Shown here piece after piece: positions 26,301 to 33,435 of a DNA stretch of 64,000 nucleotides; within the stretch, counting starts at the first letter, position 1; each line of letters begins with the position of its first letter. The DNA is from Streptacidiphilus sp041262165 (GTDB taxonomy: Bacteria; Actinomycetota; Actinomycetes; Streptomycetales; Streptomycetaceae): contig NZ_JBGCBY010000014.1 of NCBI RefSeq assembly GCF_041262165.1, forward strand, positions 124,001 through 188,000. The letters are read 5' to 3'. The notes beneath the pieces were generated by a model. The model made no database searches. It worked only from the letters and a program-made list of their open reading frames with translations, and was not told the origin of the DNA. The translations under genes were made by a program, and so were the position numbers.

Positions 26301-26512
26301 GGGTCGAGCTGCAGTTGATGCGGGTCGACAAGCTCCTGGTGGAAGTCAGCGACGACGACCACAACCTGCCCTCGCTGGAGCCGTCCGAGGCGCTGGACGA
26401 GGACGGCCGGGGGCTGAGCCTGGTCAGCCATCTGTCGGCGCGCTGGGGCACCAGCCGCAAGGCGGTCGGCAAGGTCGTCTGGTTCGAACTGCCGCTGCCG
26501 CACCGGGCCTGA
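23390..26512 (+). CDS. PAS-GAF-PP2C (RsbU/SpoIIE)-ATPase signalling phosphatase
   Basis: A 1040-residue multidomain regulator. In order: a Pro/Ala-rich tail with PAENPAENPAD repeats (1-90), a PAS-like domain (RLAALMVDPDGRLTHWNRAAEEVFGHR, from about 97), a low-complexity linker (370-480), a GAF domain (about 490-675), a PP2C/SpoIIE phosphatase (681-909, with GGDWFDAVQLP, VGDVMGHG and CTDGLVEMRG) and an anti-sigma-factor-like HATPase_c domain (about 923-1040, with LLVSELVTNALR). Such proteins dephosphorylate anti-sigma antagonists in stress and development. The ATG at 23390 sits 6 bases after GGGAGAGG. The partner STAS protein is not adjacent. Confidence 0.9.
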   Translation: MAEETYAVPGRDRPDAAQPNPAQPTRVQPNAAQSPAENPAENPADPHPAAEGHVPPDRTRPPHVSPAQTCPGQVSTAAEPAEPARAEPTHSAPSGVVSLVRLAALMVDPDGRLTHWNRAAEEVFGHRRDDVFDRPASGLLPLARTAAAPAAPVSSPSPASRLPSPAAETSGPGVAGVSGGRLGDALDHLDDLTSFTPSWAGDLLVTDRDGRVVEILCWAYRLIEPTGRSLLVLAADARPLRAAGPRIALGDQFLPYAAASSGQRVLRISPVQTAPTGAADAAQAAHRLGTLLPRTGEERRQRLVGQLIASGAPALLVDGTIRLPVMPLELPDGSPAFDPSGLPVRRDESGVMNQFGDPVESRDPAESPKNLPDASSVSASVGWGDEASRQTSDPGAPPHGSSHGSSHASAHAPTHVPARTPAQGRGRGAHVPTPRAEHDRSSAGAGRPKRPGFEEGPFSGPPTIPTLTLPPGLVSGAVPTAPTAEEPANEQLRLLSHAGSRIGTTLDLDVTVHELCQVVVPTIADFACVDLRDRLIVDTELPRDRPDDETQLRRVARAFSQSLAAWEHQVHEGSLFSLPGNTPSGLALQSNQPVLVPLVDRSVAAECAAGRGGPALAPLFEGRSMLTLPLAARGTVLGILTLLRNGDRPPFDETDAAYLRELAARAALSIDNARLHRMEAKTALTLQRSMLPTRPPKIPGVLIAHRYIPGDRRAEVGGDWFDAVQLPGSRVALVVGDVMGHGLHSAVAMGRFRTAMQTLAALDLPPGQILRHLDNLAQRLGDDHLATCLYAVYDPIARTCTLASAGHVPPVLVHPDGRGELLEIPSGAPIGVGGVPFSAKEIKVSDGSMLVLCTDGLVEMRGGDIGDGLAALCGDIVDPRRSPDEVCDTVLERLHTDDRNDDLALLIARFDGIPPQDVISWSLHLDTTEVRRARLLVRDQLFRWGLAELSELTELLVSELVTNALRVARDRVELQLMRVDKLLVEVSDDDHNLPSLEPSEALDEDGRGLSLVSHLSARWGTSRKAVGKVVWFELPLPHRA

Positions 26513-26537
26513 CGGGGGGACGCCTGACGGGGGGACG
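26508..26537. repeat. 15-bp tandem duplication across the PP2C gene stop codon
   Basis: CCTGACGGGGGGACG occurs twice head to tail (26508-26522, 26523-26537). The first copy contains the last codon and the TGA stop (26510-26512). Confidence 0.95.
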
Positions 26538-26583
26538 CCCGGCGGTCAGGAGCCCGGTGCGGGCCGAGGAGGAGCCGACCCCT

Positions 26584-26608
26584 CTTTGGTTGTATCCTGC
26601 AACCAAAG
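26584..26608. promoter_or_regulatory. MarR autoregulatory operator
   Basis: CTTTGGTTG and CAACCAAAG form a perfect 9-bp inverted repeat around a 7-base spacer, ending 12 bp before the marR ATG at 26621. The position over the ribosome site and promoter suggests tight self-repression. Confidence 0.8.
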
Positions 26609-26620
26609 AAGGAGTGTCCC

Positions 26621-27073
26621 ATGCCCACCTCAACAGCCCCGCCGTCCGGCACCGGTGTCCGCGCCGACTCCGTCGACGCCATCCAGCGCGAGCTCACCGC
26701 CTTCGCGCGCCGTGCCCGCTCGATGGCCTCCCAGATCCACCCCGGCCTGACCCTGGTCACCTACACCGTCCTGGACCACCTGCACGAGCGCGGCGGCTGC
26801 CGGGGCACCGACCTGGCCACCCACTTCATGCTGGACAAGTCGACCGTCAGCCGCCAGGTGGCCTCGCTGGAGCGGCTCGGCCTGGTCGAGCGGACCGCCG
26901 ACCCCGAGGACCTGCGCGGGCAGATCATCCGCCCGTCCACGGCGGGGGAGCAACTCCTCAACGATGTCCGAGCGCGGCGTCACCAGGCGTTTCTGCAACG
27001 TCTCGCCGACTGGTCCGACGAGGATCTGGAACGCTTCGCGGCCTACCTCACGCAGTACAACGACCGCGCGTGA
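26621..27073 (+). CDS. MarR family transcriptional regulator
   Basis: A 150-residue winged-helix repressor. The recognition part is RGTDLATHFMLDKSTVSRQVASLERLGLVERT (about 62-93), followed by the wing DPEDLRGQIIRPSTAGEQLL. GGAG precedes the ATG. A perfect palindrome overlaps the presumed promoter, and a drug-type MFS gene follows 170 bp downstream on the same strand, so control of that exporter is likely. The ligand is unknown. Confidence 0.9.
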   Translation: MPTSTAPPSGTGVRADSVDAIQRELTAFARRARSMASQIHPGLTLVTYTVLDHLHERGGCRGTDLATHFMLDKSTVSRQVASLERLGLVERTADPEDLRGQIIRPSTAGEQLLNDVRARRHQAFLQRLADWSDEDLERFAAYLTQYNDRA

Positions 27074-27137
27074 CCGCGAGGCCGGAGTGACCGCGAGGCC
27101 GGAGTGACCGCCCGGCCGGAGTGACCGCGCGGCCGGG
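27070..27137. repeat. 17-bp tandem repeat, four copies, across the marR stop codon
   Basis: GTGACCGCGAGGCCGGA is repeated four times head to tail, with small changes in copies 3 and 4. The first copy contains the marR TGA stop (27071-27073), so each copy also carries an out-of-use TGA. Confidence 0.95.
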
Positions 27138-27187
27138 GCGCAGTTCGCACACAGCCGTCGCCGGGTGGGAATAACCTGGACACAAGT

Positions 27188-27202
27188 TGCATTCATCATG
27201 CA
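27188..27202. promoter_or_regulatory. Candidate operator upstream of the MFS gene
   Basis: TGCAT-TCATC-ATGCA, a 5-bp inverted repeat, lies in an A/T-rich patch 38 bp before the MFS start. It differs from the marR operator in sequence but shares GTTGCA on one side. A link to MarR is only a guess. Confidence 0.35.
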
Positions 27203-27239
27203 TGTATCCGTCTTCCGCCCCTGCCTCGGAGGCCCGTGC

Positions 27240-28784
27240 ATGCCGCACGACGCACAGCACCACCTGCACGTCCCCGAACAGGCCGCGCCGCCCACCCGGT
27301 CCGCCACGGCAGCCGCAGCGGTTGCCACCGGCCCAGCGGTTCCCACGGGCCGAGTCGTCGCCGTCCTCGCCTTCGCCGGCATCGTCGTCGCCATCATGCA
27401 GACCCTGCTCGTCCCCGTCATCGCGGACCTGCCGACGCTGCTGCACACCTCCACGGCCAACGCGACCTGGGTGCTCACCGCCACCCTGCTCGCCGGAGCC
27501 GTCGCCACCCCGATCATGGGCCGCCTCGGCGACCTCTACGGCAAGCGGAAGATGCTGCTGGTCAGCCTCGCGCTGATGGTGGTCGGCTCGCTCGTCGCCG
27601 GATTCACCTCGAGCCTCGTGCCCATGGTCGTCGGCCGCGCGCTGCAGGGCTTCGCCATGGGAGCGATACCGCTCGGCATCAGCATCATGCGCGACGAGCT
27701 CCCCCGCGAGAAGCTCGGCTCAGCGATGGGCCTGATGAGCTCCTCGCTCGGCATCGGCGGCGCGCTCGGCCTCCCCGGCGCGGCCCTGCTCGCCGAGCAC
27801 TTCGACTGGCACGTACTGTTCTTCACCGCCGCCGGACTCGGCGTCGTCGCCATGGCCCTGATCCTGGCGACCGTGCCCGAGTCCAAGCTGCGCACTCCCG
27901 GCGGCTTCGACCACCTCGGCGCGATCGGCCTGTCCGTCGGCCTGGTCGCCCTGCTGCTCCCCATCACCAAGGGCGGCGACTGGGGCTGGAGCAGCCCCAC
28001 CACGCTCGGCCTCTTCGCGGCCTCCGCCGTGATCCTGCTGCTGTGGGGAGTCATGGAACTGCGCATCACCGACCCGCTGGTCGACCTGCGCACCACCGCC
28101 CGCCGCCAGGTCCTGCTGACCAACCTCGCCTCGATCACCATCGGCGTGTCCTTCTACGCCATGTCCCTGGTTCTTCCGCAGCTCCTGGAACTGCCCAGGG
28201 CCACCGGATACGGCCTCGGCCAGTCCATGGTCGTCGCCGGACTCTGCATGGCCCCCATGGGTGTGGCGATGATGCTGGTCTCGCCGTTCTCCGCACGGAT
28301 CACCGCTGCGCGCGGGCCGAAGACCTCGCTGCTGCTCGGCATGGCCGTGATCGCCGTCGGGTACGCGGCCGGGCTCGGCCTCATGGGAGCCGTCTGGCAG
28401 GTCCTGATCATCACCACCGTGATCGGCGCCGGCATCGGCCTCGCCTACTCCGCTCTGCCCGCCCTGATCATCGGCGCGGTCGACCCCTCCGAGACCGGCG
28501 CGGCCAACGGCCTGAACACCCTGATGCGCTCCATCGGCACGTCCGCCTCCAGCGCCGTGATCGGCATGGTGCTCGCCCATATGACCACCCCTCTGGGCGG
28601 CCACCCGCTGCCCAACATGGCCGGCTTCCGAGTCTCCTTCGGCATCGCCGTCGGCGCGGTCCTCATCGGCCTGCTCCTGGCCGCCTTCCTGCCCGGACGG
28701 CGCGGCAGCACCCAGAGCCAGCCCGTGGCACGCTCCTTCCAGGAGAGCACCGCAGTCCCGGCCCTGTCCTCCGAACCCGCCTGA
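27240..28784 (+). CDS. MFS transporter, DHA2-type
   Basis: A 514-residue membrane exporter with about 14 helices after a 35-residue His/Pro/Ala-rich tail. Motif A is GRLGDLYGKRKMLLVSL. The segment ALQGFAMGAIPLGISIMRDELP and motif C-like GIGGALGLPGAALLAEHFDWHVLF are typical of drug-proton antiporters. The ATG at 27240 follows GGAGG with a 7-base gap. It lies downstream of marR and 31 bp upstream of a tautomerase gene, probably one unit. Substrate unknown. Confidence 0.9.
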   Translation: MPHDAQHHLHVPEQAAPPTRSATAAAAVATGPAVPTGRVVAVLAFAGIVVAIMQTLLVPVIADLPTLLHTSTANATWVLTATLLAGAVATPIMGRLGDLYGKRKMLLVSLALMVVGSLVAGFTSSLVPMVVGRALQGFAMGAIPLGISIMRDELPREKLGSAMGLMSSSLGIGGALGLPGAALLAEHFDWHVLFFTAAGLGVVAMALILATVPESKLRTPGGFDHLGAIGLSVGLVALLLPITKGGDWGWSSPTTLGLFAASAVILLLWGVMELRITDPLVDLRTTARRQVLLTNLASITIGVSFYAMSLVLPQLLELPRATGYGLGQSMVVAGLCMAPMGVAMMLVSPFSARITAARGPKTSLLLGMAVIAVGYAAGLGLMGAVWQVLIITTVIGAGIGLAYSALPALIIGAVDPSETGAANGLNTLMRSIGTSASSAVIGMVLAHMTTPLGGHPLPNMAGFRVSFGIAVGAVLIGLLLAAFLPGRRGSTQSQPVARSFQESTAVPALSSEPA

Positions 28785-28815
28785 AGCACACGCTCGCGAA
28801 GGAGCACCACACACG

Positions 28816-29004
28816 ATGCCGCTCATCCAGGTCAAGCAGATCGCCGGCCGCACCGAGGAACAGAAGCGTGCCCTCGCCCGCGAACTGACGGACGCCTATG
28901 TCCGCGTCACCGGCATCAGGCCCGAAGCCGTCTGGGTCACCATCGACGAACTCCCCGCCGAGAACTGGGCCATCGGCGGGACCCTCGTCGCCGACCGCAA
29001 CTGA
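28816..29004 (+). CDS. 4-oxalocrotonate tautomerase family protein
   Basis: A 62-residue protein starting MPLIQVKQIAGRTEEQKRAL, so Pro2 becomes the catalytic N-terminal proline after Met removal. Size and the C-terminal AVWVTIDELPAENWAIGGTLV match the 4-OT/DmpI subgroup, which works as a hexamer. It is cotranscribed with the MFS gene by spacing. Whether it isomerises a real pathway intermediate here is unknown. Confidence 0.88.
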   Translation: MPLIQVKQIAGRTEEQKRALARELTDAYVRVTGIRPEAVWVTIDELPAENWAIGGTLVADRN

Positions 29005-29190
29005 CCCACCGGTCCCAGCACTTCTTCGGCCACTTCTGAAGCAGCCGACGCGGCGGGCATAACGGTTCGGAACGGATCATCCCACCCTCCGTCGCGCCCG
29101 CCGTTCGGCTGTGCCACGCTGTGCCCTGCGAGGACCCGATCGGTGACGCACCGTGCGACGGCGCAGAGAATGTGTGGGGGCGGCAGCACC

Positions 29191-29850
29191 ATGAGTGGCG
29201 AGATCTACTTCAGCAACAACTACCGCGACATGTGCGAGCAGCACGGTACCGGGGCGGGCTTCCAGTTCGAGTTCAACTGCTCCCGCTGCCAGGACACCTG
29301 GCGCTCCGCGTTCCAGCCCTACGCCAGCGGCCGGATGGCGGGCTGGGTCGACCGGGCCGTCAGCGGCGCCTGGGGGGCCCTCGGCCGCGCGGGCAGTGAG
29401 GCCAGCCAGGCCATCGGCGGCATGGTCGGCGCCAACTGGGGCCCCGCCAAGGACAGCGCCTTCCAGAAGGCCATCGGCGATGCGACGTCGCACTTCAACC
29501 GCTGCGCCCGCTGCACCAGCTATGTCTGCGGACGCTGCTGGAACGCCTCCCAGGGCCTCTGCCTGGGCTGCGCCCCCGACACGGCCGCCGAGGTCGCCGC
29601 CGCGCAGCAGCGCGGGCTCAACGATGTCGCCTCCCAGCGGGGTTACGACGTCGGCGGTGCCCAGGGCCAGTCCTTCAACGTGGACCAGCCGCGCCAGCTG
29701 GTCTGCCCGCAGTGCCGCACCGAGACCCACGGCGCCCGCTTCTGCCCCGGCTGCGGCCACCAACTCGCCCAGCAGGACCGGTGCACGTCCTGCCAGACCG
29801 AACTCCCGACCGGTGCGGCCTTCTGCCCCGACTGCGGCACGCGCCGCTGA
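29191..29850 (+). CDS. Zinc-ribbon protein with N-terminal cysteine cluster
   Basis: A 219-residue cysteine-rich protein of unknown function. A CSRCQDTW pair sits near residue 30. A Gly/Ala-rich stretch follows, then CARCTSYVCGRCW with CLGCAPD (about 105-130). The C terminus has two zinc ribbons (CPQCRTETHGARFCPGCG and CTSCQTELPTGAAFCPDCG). No enzyme motif or export signal is visible. Double zinc ribbons often contact nucleic acid or protein, but no role can be named. A strong terminator follows. Confidence 0.75.
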   Translation: MSGEIYFSNNYRDMCEQHGTGAGFQFEFNCSRCQDTWRSAFQPYASGRMAGWVDRAVSGAWGALGRAGSEASQAIGGMVGANWGPAKDSAFQKAIGDATSHFNRCARCTSYVCGRCWNASQGLCLGCAPDTAAEVAAAQQRGLNDVASQRGYDVGGAQGQSFNVDQPRQLVCPQCRTETHGARFCPGCGHQLAQQDRCTSCQTELPTGAAFCPDCGTRR

Positions 29851-29866
29851 CGCCCCCTCCATGCAC

Positions 29867-29912
29867 AAGCGTTGTGCCCCCGACCGGGGTTCCGGTCGGG
29901 GGCACAACGCTT
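29867..29912. terminator. Bidirectional hairpin terminator
   Basis: A perfect 21-bp stem (29867-29887 with 29892-29912) and 4-base loop lie between convergent genes ending at 29850 and 29957. Stem ends are AA/TT, so it can serve both strands. Confidence 0.9.
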
Positions 29913-29956
29913 TGCCACGCCGCGAAGGGCCAGACCCAGGAGCGCAGGTCCACCGC

Positions 29957-30871
29957 TCAGCCGCGGAAGGCGACCAGACCGACGTAGGAGGAGACCTTGA
30001 CCGGGCCCGTGGCGCCGTTGGCCGGCATCACGTCGGTGCCCGTGGGCGTGCGGAAGGCGACGGCCTTGCCGTTCGGGAACCAGGCCGGCTCGGTGTAGTT
30101 GGTCGTCGCGTACGGGGTGATGTCCACGGCCGGCTTGCCGAGGGTCTCCACGAAGAGGTGGTCGTGGCCCTTGACGGAGCGAACGAAGACGATCTCCTCG
30201 CCGTTGGGCGACAGCGCCGGCTCGGAGCCGCGGACGACCACGCCGCCCTGCTGGCGGAGGTAGTCGTCGCGGATGTAGACCTCACCGGTGCGGGTGTTGT
30301 CGTAGACAGCGGTGCCGTAGCCACCTGCGGCGCTGGGCCAGGCGTTGCCGGTCAGCGGGTTCGGGGTGGTCCCCCGGCCGAGGTAGCTGTCCAGCGGCAG
30401 CACGCTCGGGGTTCCGTGGTTGGCGGTGGCCGAGATCCGCTCCAGACGGGAGACGCCGCCCTTCGACGCGGCGAAGATCAGGTTGTTCTTCGCGGGGATC
30501 CGGTCGCGGGAGTCGGCCTTGGCCACCTGCCAGGTCGGGTGGGACCAGGTCTGGTTGCCGGGGTTGACCGCCACGATGTGCCGGCCGCTGCCGTCCGGGG
30601 AGGCCACCTCCAGGTTCCCGGCGCCGTCGACGAACGCGGCCTTCTTGCCGTCGGGGGACCAGGCCAGGTCACGGACGTGGACACCGAAGTTGACCTTGGT
30701 GCCGTTCATGATGACGTAGGTGGCACCGGTGCTGATGGTCATCGAGTTGCCCTTGGTGCCGTTCAGGACGGCCTCGCCGGACGGTGCCGCGTTGGCAGCG
30801 GTCGGCAGCAGGGCGGTGAGGGCGGCGGCGAGGGTGATGGCGGCGGCGGTGCGGCGGGTGCGGGCAGACAT
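29957..30871 (-). CDS. Secreted TolB/PD40-like beta-propeller protein
   Basis: A 304-residue exported protein with a signal peptide (RTRRTAAAITLAAALTALLPTAANA, cleavage near residue 28). Propeller-type blades follow, with repeated DLAWSPDGKKAAFVDGAG, EPALSPNGEEIVFVRS and EPAWFPNGKAVAFRT motifs typical of PD40 repeats. Four or five blades are visible. No catalytic residues or cell-wall anchor are apparent, so it is likely free in the envelope or medium. Function unknown. Confidence 0.82.
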   Translation of the reverse strand: MSARTRRTAAAITLAAALTALLPTAANAAPSGEAVLNGTKGNSMTISTGATYVIMNGTKVNFGVHVRDLAWSPDGKKAAFVDGAGNLEVASPDGSGRHIVAVNPGNQTWSHPTWQVAKADSRDRIPAKNNLIFAASKGGVSRLERISATANHGTPSVLPLDSYLGRGTTPNPLTGNAWPSAAGGYGTAVYDNTRTGEVYIRDDYLRQQGGVVVRGSEPALSPNGEEIVFVRSVKGHDHLFVETLGKPAVDITPYATTNYTEPAWFPNGKAVAFRTPTGTDVMPANGATGPVKVSSYVGLVAFRG

Positions 30872-31172
30872 GGCGGGATCGCCTTCCGGTGACAGGGTGG
30901 ATTCGTCTCGCTGGAGCTCTACCGCCGCGTTCAGGTGATGCTCACCCGTCCGATTGGTTGCTGCTCGGTGCGATGAGAGAAGACTGTCAGCGAAAGATCA
31001 TGGATCTGTGGGGCGGCTGTCACAGGCGTGCAACAGGGGCCCGAGGGTCGCCCACGGGCTCGCCCCGGATCGGACCCGCCACCAACACCGGAGACAGAGG
31101 TCGTACTTTGACGATCCATCGCAAACCGCCGACACGAAGCAGCAGCCGCCCGCGAAGCAGTAGCACCCAACG
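30872..31172. other. Intergenic region between the propeller gene and tRNA-Leu terminator
   Basis: About 300 bp without a supportable gene. Open frames here have no start-site or family support. It must contain the promoter of the minus-strand propeller gene; no clear -10/-35 pair is seen. Confidence 0.5.
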
Positions 31173-31224
31173 CGAAAAGGTGCCTCCCTCAGCGACTTTC
31201 GTCCCTGCTGGAGGCACCTTTTCG
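31173..31224. terminator. Hairpin terminator downstream of tRNA-Leu
   Basis: A perfect 15-bp stem (CGAAAAGGTGCCTCC, 31173-31187, with 31210-31224) and a 22-base loop start 14 bp past the tRNA 3' end. On the minus strand the hairpin exits through TTTTCG. Confidence 0.85.
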
Positions 31225-31238
31225 TCGGTGCTTCGATG

Positions 31239-31321
31239 TGCGCGAGGGGGGATTTGAACCCCCACGCCCTTTCGGACACTGGCACCTGAAGCCAGCGCGT
31301 CTGCCATTCCGCCACTCGCGC
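31239..31321 (-). tRNA. tRNA-Leu (CAG)
   Basis: An 83-nt cloverleaf: acceptor GCGCGAG/CTCGCGC, anticodon loop TTCAGGT giving CAG, a long class II variable arm (GTCCGAAAGGGC) and T-arm GGGGGTTCAAATCCCCC. Discriminator A at 31239. CCA is not encoded. Confidence 0.96.
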
Positions 31322-31803
31322 ATTGAGTGATGTCGCTGACTCTACCGAAGTTGCCCCGGAGTCTTCAAACCAGTTCCTGACTGGCCCTCCGACCGCCTTG
31401 GTTCCCTGCGGGAGCGCCTTGCGACAAGAAGAACATTAGCACGTCGGAAGGGGTGGCCCGGCCCGCCCGCGGGGCCACCCGCGGCCCCGCCGACGGCGCT
31501 GCCACAGCCGCGCCGAGGGGACCAGCCGGCAAAGCCGAACGGGTGATCGGCGGATGACCGCCCGCCGCCGCGGGTACGTCTCAGCCTGCCCGCTCCGACT
31601 CTTACCCGTCCGACACCGCACAATGGCATCCTTCGTACAGTCGCGGGCATCAGTCAGACGTGTCCTTGCCCACTGCCGTATGCGGCTGCGTCGAGGAACC
31701 GCACGTGGGCCTCCGGCGTAGATACGATCAGTAAGGACGACAAGCATCAGCCGCCGCGCGTCCGCGCGGCGAGCGCAGAACGCCCGATGGAAGGGGGTGC
31801 CCC
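31322..31803 (+). promoter_or_regulatory. Leader and promoter region of the fhaA operon
   Basis: A 480-bp stretch with no convincing gene. TAGATACGAT near 31718-31727 is a plausible -10 region for the plus-strand growth-control operon, and a short GC hairpin (31753-31770) lies in the presumed 5' leader. The region also has to hold the tRNA-Leu promoter on the other strand. Confidence 0.45.
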
Positions 31804-32673
31804 GTGGGAGCCCTGAAGAAGTTCGAGCAGCGACTCGAGGGATTCGTCAACGGCGCCTTCGCCAAGGTGTTCAAGTCCGAGGTCCAGCCCGTGGAGATCG
31901 CCGGAGCGCTGCAGCGCGAGTGCGACAACAACGCCAGCATCTGGAACCGCGACCGCACCGTCGTCCCCAACGACTTCATCGTGGAGCTCAGCGACCACGA
32001 CTTCGAGCGGCTGAGCCCGTACTCCGCCCAGCTCGGCGGGGAGCTCGCCGGCATGGTCCGCGAGTACGCCCAGGCACAGCGCTACTCCTTCATGGGCCCG
32101 CTCAAGGTCGCCCTGGAGCAGGCGTCGGACCTGGACACCGGCCTGTACCGGGTCCGCAGCCGGATCGAGGCCACGCCCGAGGCGGCGCCGCCCGCCGCCG
32201 ACCCGTACGCCCAGCCGTACGGGGGTCGCCAGGCCGAGGCGTGGCAGCCCCAGGTCCCGCCGATGCCGCCGACCGCACCCGCGTTCCCGGCCGTGCAGCC
32301 GGGCTCGCCGCCCCCGCCCGCCACGCAGCGGGACATGGGCGGCGACAACATCCGGCCACTGCCGGGCGCCGGATACGGTCCTGCCGCCACGACCACCCGC
32401 CGCTGGCTGGAGATCAACGGCGACCGCCACCAGGTGACCACCCCGGTGGTCGTCCTGGGGCGCAGCACCGAGGCCGACATCCGGGTCGACGACCCCGGAG
32501 TCTCCCGCAAACACGCCGAAATCCGGATGGGTTCGCCGTCGATGGTCCTCGACCTCGGCTCGACCAACGGCATCGTGGTGGACGGGCAGCACACCCAGCG
32601 CGCTACGCTGCGCGACGGCTCACGGATCATCATGGGCAGCACCACCATCGTCTACCGGCAAGCCGAAGGGTGA
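31804..32673 (+). CDS. fhaA: FhaA: DUF3662 and FHA domain protein
   Basis: A 289-residue protein with an N-terminal DUF3662 domain (MGALKKFEQRLEGFVNGAFAK to about 120), a Pro-rich linker (125-195) and a C-terminal FHA domain (about 199-289) with the phosphothreonine-binding GRSTEADIRVDDPGVSRKHAEI and STNG loops. In mycobacteria FhaA binds phosphorylated MviN and helps set where peptidoglycan is made. It opens the fhaA-fhaB-pstP-ftsW-pbpA-pknB order, so it is an expected reader of PknB phosphorylation. Confidence 0.92.
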   Translation: MGALKKFEQRLEGFVNGAFAKVFKSEVQPVEIAGALQRECDNNASIWNRDRTVVPNDFIVELSDHDFERLSPYSAQLGGELAGMVREYAQAQRYSFMGPLKVALEQASDLDTGLYRVRSRIEATPEAAPPAADPYAQPYGGRQAEAWQPQVPPMPPTAPAFPAVQPGSPPPPATQRDMGGDNIRPLPGAGYGPAATTTRRWLEINGDRHQVTTPVVVLGRSTEADIRVDDPGVSRKHAEIRMGSPSMVLDLGSTNGIVVDGQHTQRATLRDGSRIIMGSTTIVYRQAEG

Positions 32674-32683
32674 CGCGGGGCAC

Positions 32684-33211
32684 ATGTCAGAGCTGACCCT
32701 CACAGTCATGCGGCTGGGTTTTCTCGCCGTTCTGTGGCTGTTCGTCATCGTCGCGGTGCAGGTCATCCGCAGCGACCTGTTCGGCACCAAGGTGACCCAG
32801 CGCACCGCCACCGACCGGCGCGGGGCGGCGGCGAACGCGCCGACCGGCCGTCAGCAGCCCCCTCCGCAGCGCGAGGCACGGACGCAGACCCAGGGCGGCG
32901 GCCGGCCGCGGCGGGGCGCGCCCACCCAGCTGGTCGTGACCCAGGGCTCGCTGGCCGGCACCACGGTCGCCCTGCAGGGCCAGACGATCACGCTCGGCCG
33001 GGCCCACGACTCGACCATCGTGCTCGACGACGACTACGCGTCCTCCCGCCATGCCAGGATCTACCCGGACCAGACCGGTCAGTGGATCGTCGAGGACCTG
33101 AACTCCACCAATGGCACCTACCTGGACCGGACGCGGCTCACCAGCCCGACGCCGCTCCAGCCGGGGGTGGCCATCCGCATCGGCAGGACCGTCATCGAGC
33201 TGCGGAAGTAG
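32684..33211 (+). CDS. fhaB: FhaB/FipA-type membrane-anchored FHA protein
   Basis: A 175-residue protein with one N-terminal membrane helix (LGFLAVLWLFVIVAVQVI, about 11-28), a Gln/Arg/Gly-rich linker and an FHA domain (about 85-175, with LGRAHDSTIVLDDDYASSRHARI and NSTNGTYLD). Ten bases separate it from fhaA. The mycobacterial counterpart links FtsQ/FtsZ to kinase signalling at the septum. It faces the cytoplasm beside PstP and PknB. Confidence 0.9.
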   Translation: MSELTLTVMRLGFLAVLWLFVIVAVQVIRSDLFGTKVTQRTATDRRGAAANAPTGRQQPPPQREARTQTQGGGRPRRGAPTQLVVTQGSLAGTTVALQGQTITLGRAHDSTIVLDDDYASSRHARIYPDQTGQWIVEDLNSTNGTYLDRTRLTSPTPLQPGVAIRIGRTVIELRK

Positions 33212-33435
33212 TCACGCATGAGGCATGGGCATCAGGCCGCCACCAGGGGGGCAGGTGGTGACTGCTTCGGTGCGGCACGCCCGCTCCCGGTCGTCCCGTA
33301 CCCGGAGCACACCGGACACCCGGGCGCGGACGCGCCCCCACGCCCGGACAGGCGGTACAGCGCACCGTACGATGCATCAACGCACGCTGCACCGGGGCAT
33401 CGCGCAGGGGACCGAGGGAAGGGGGCGGACGGCAC

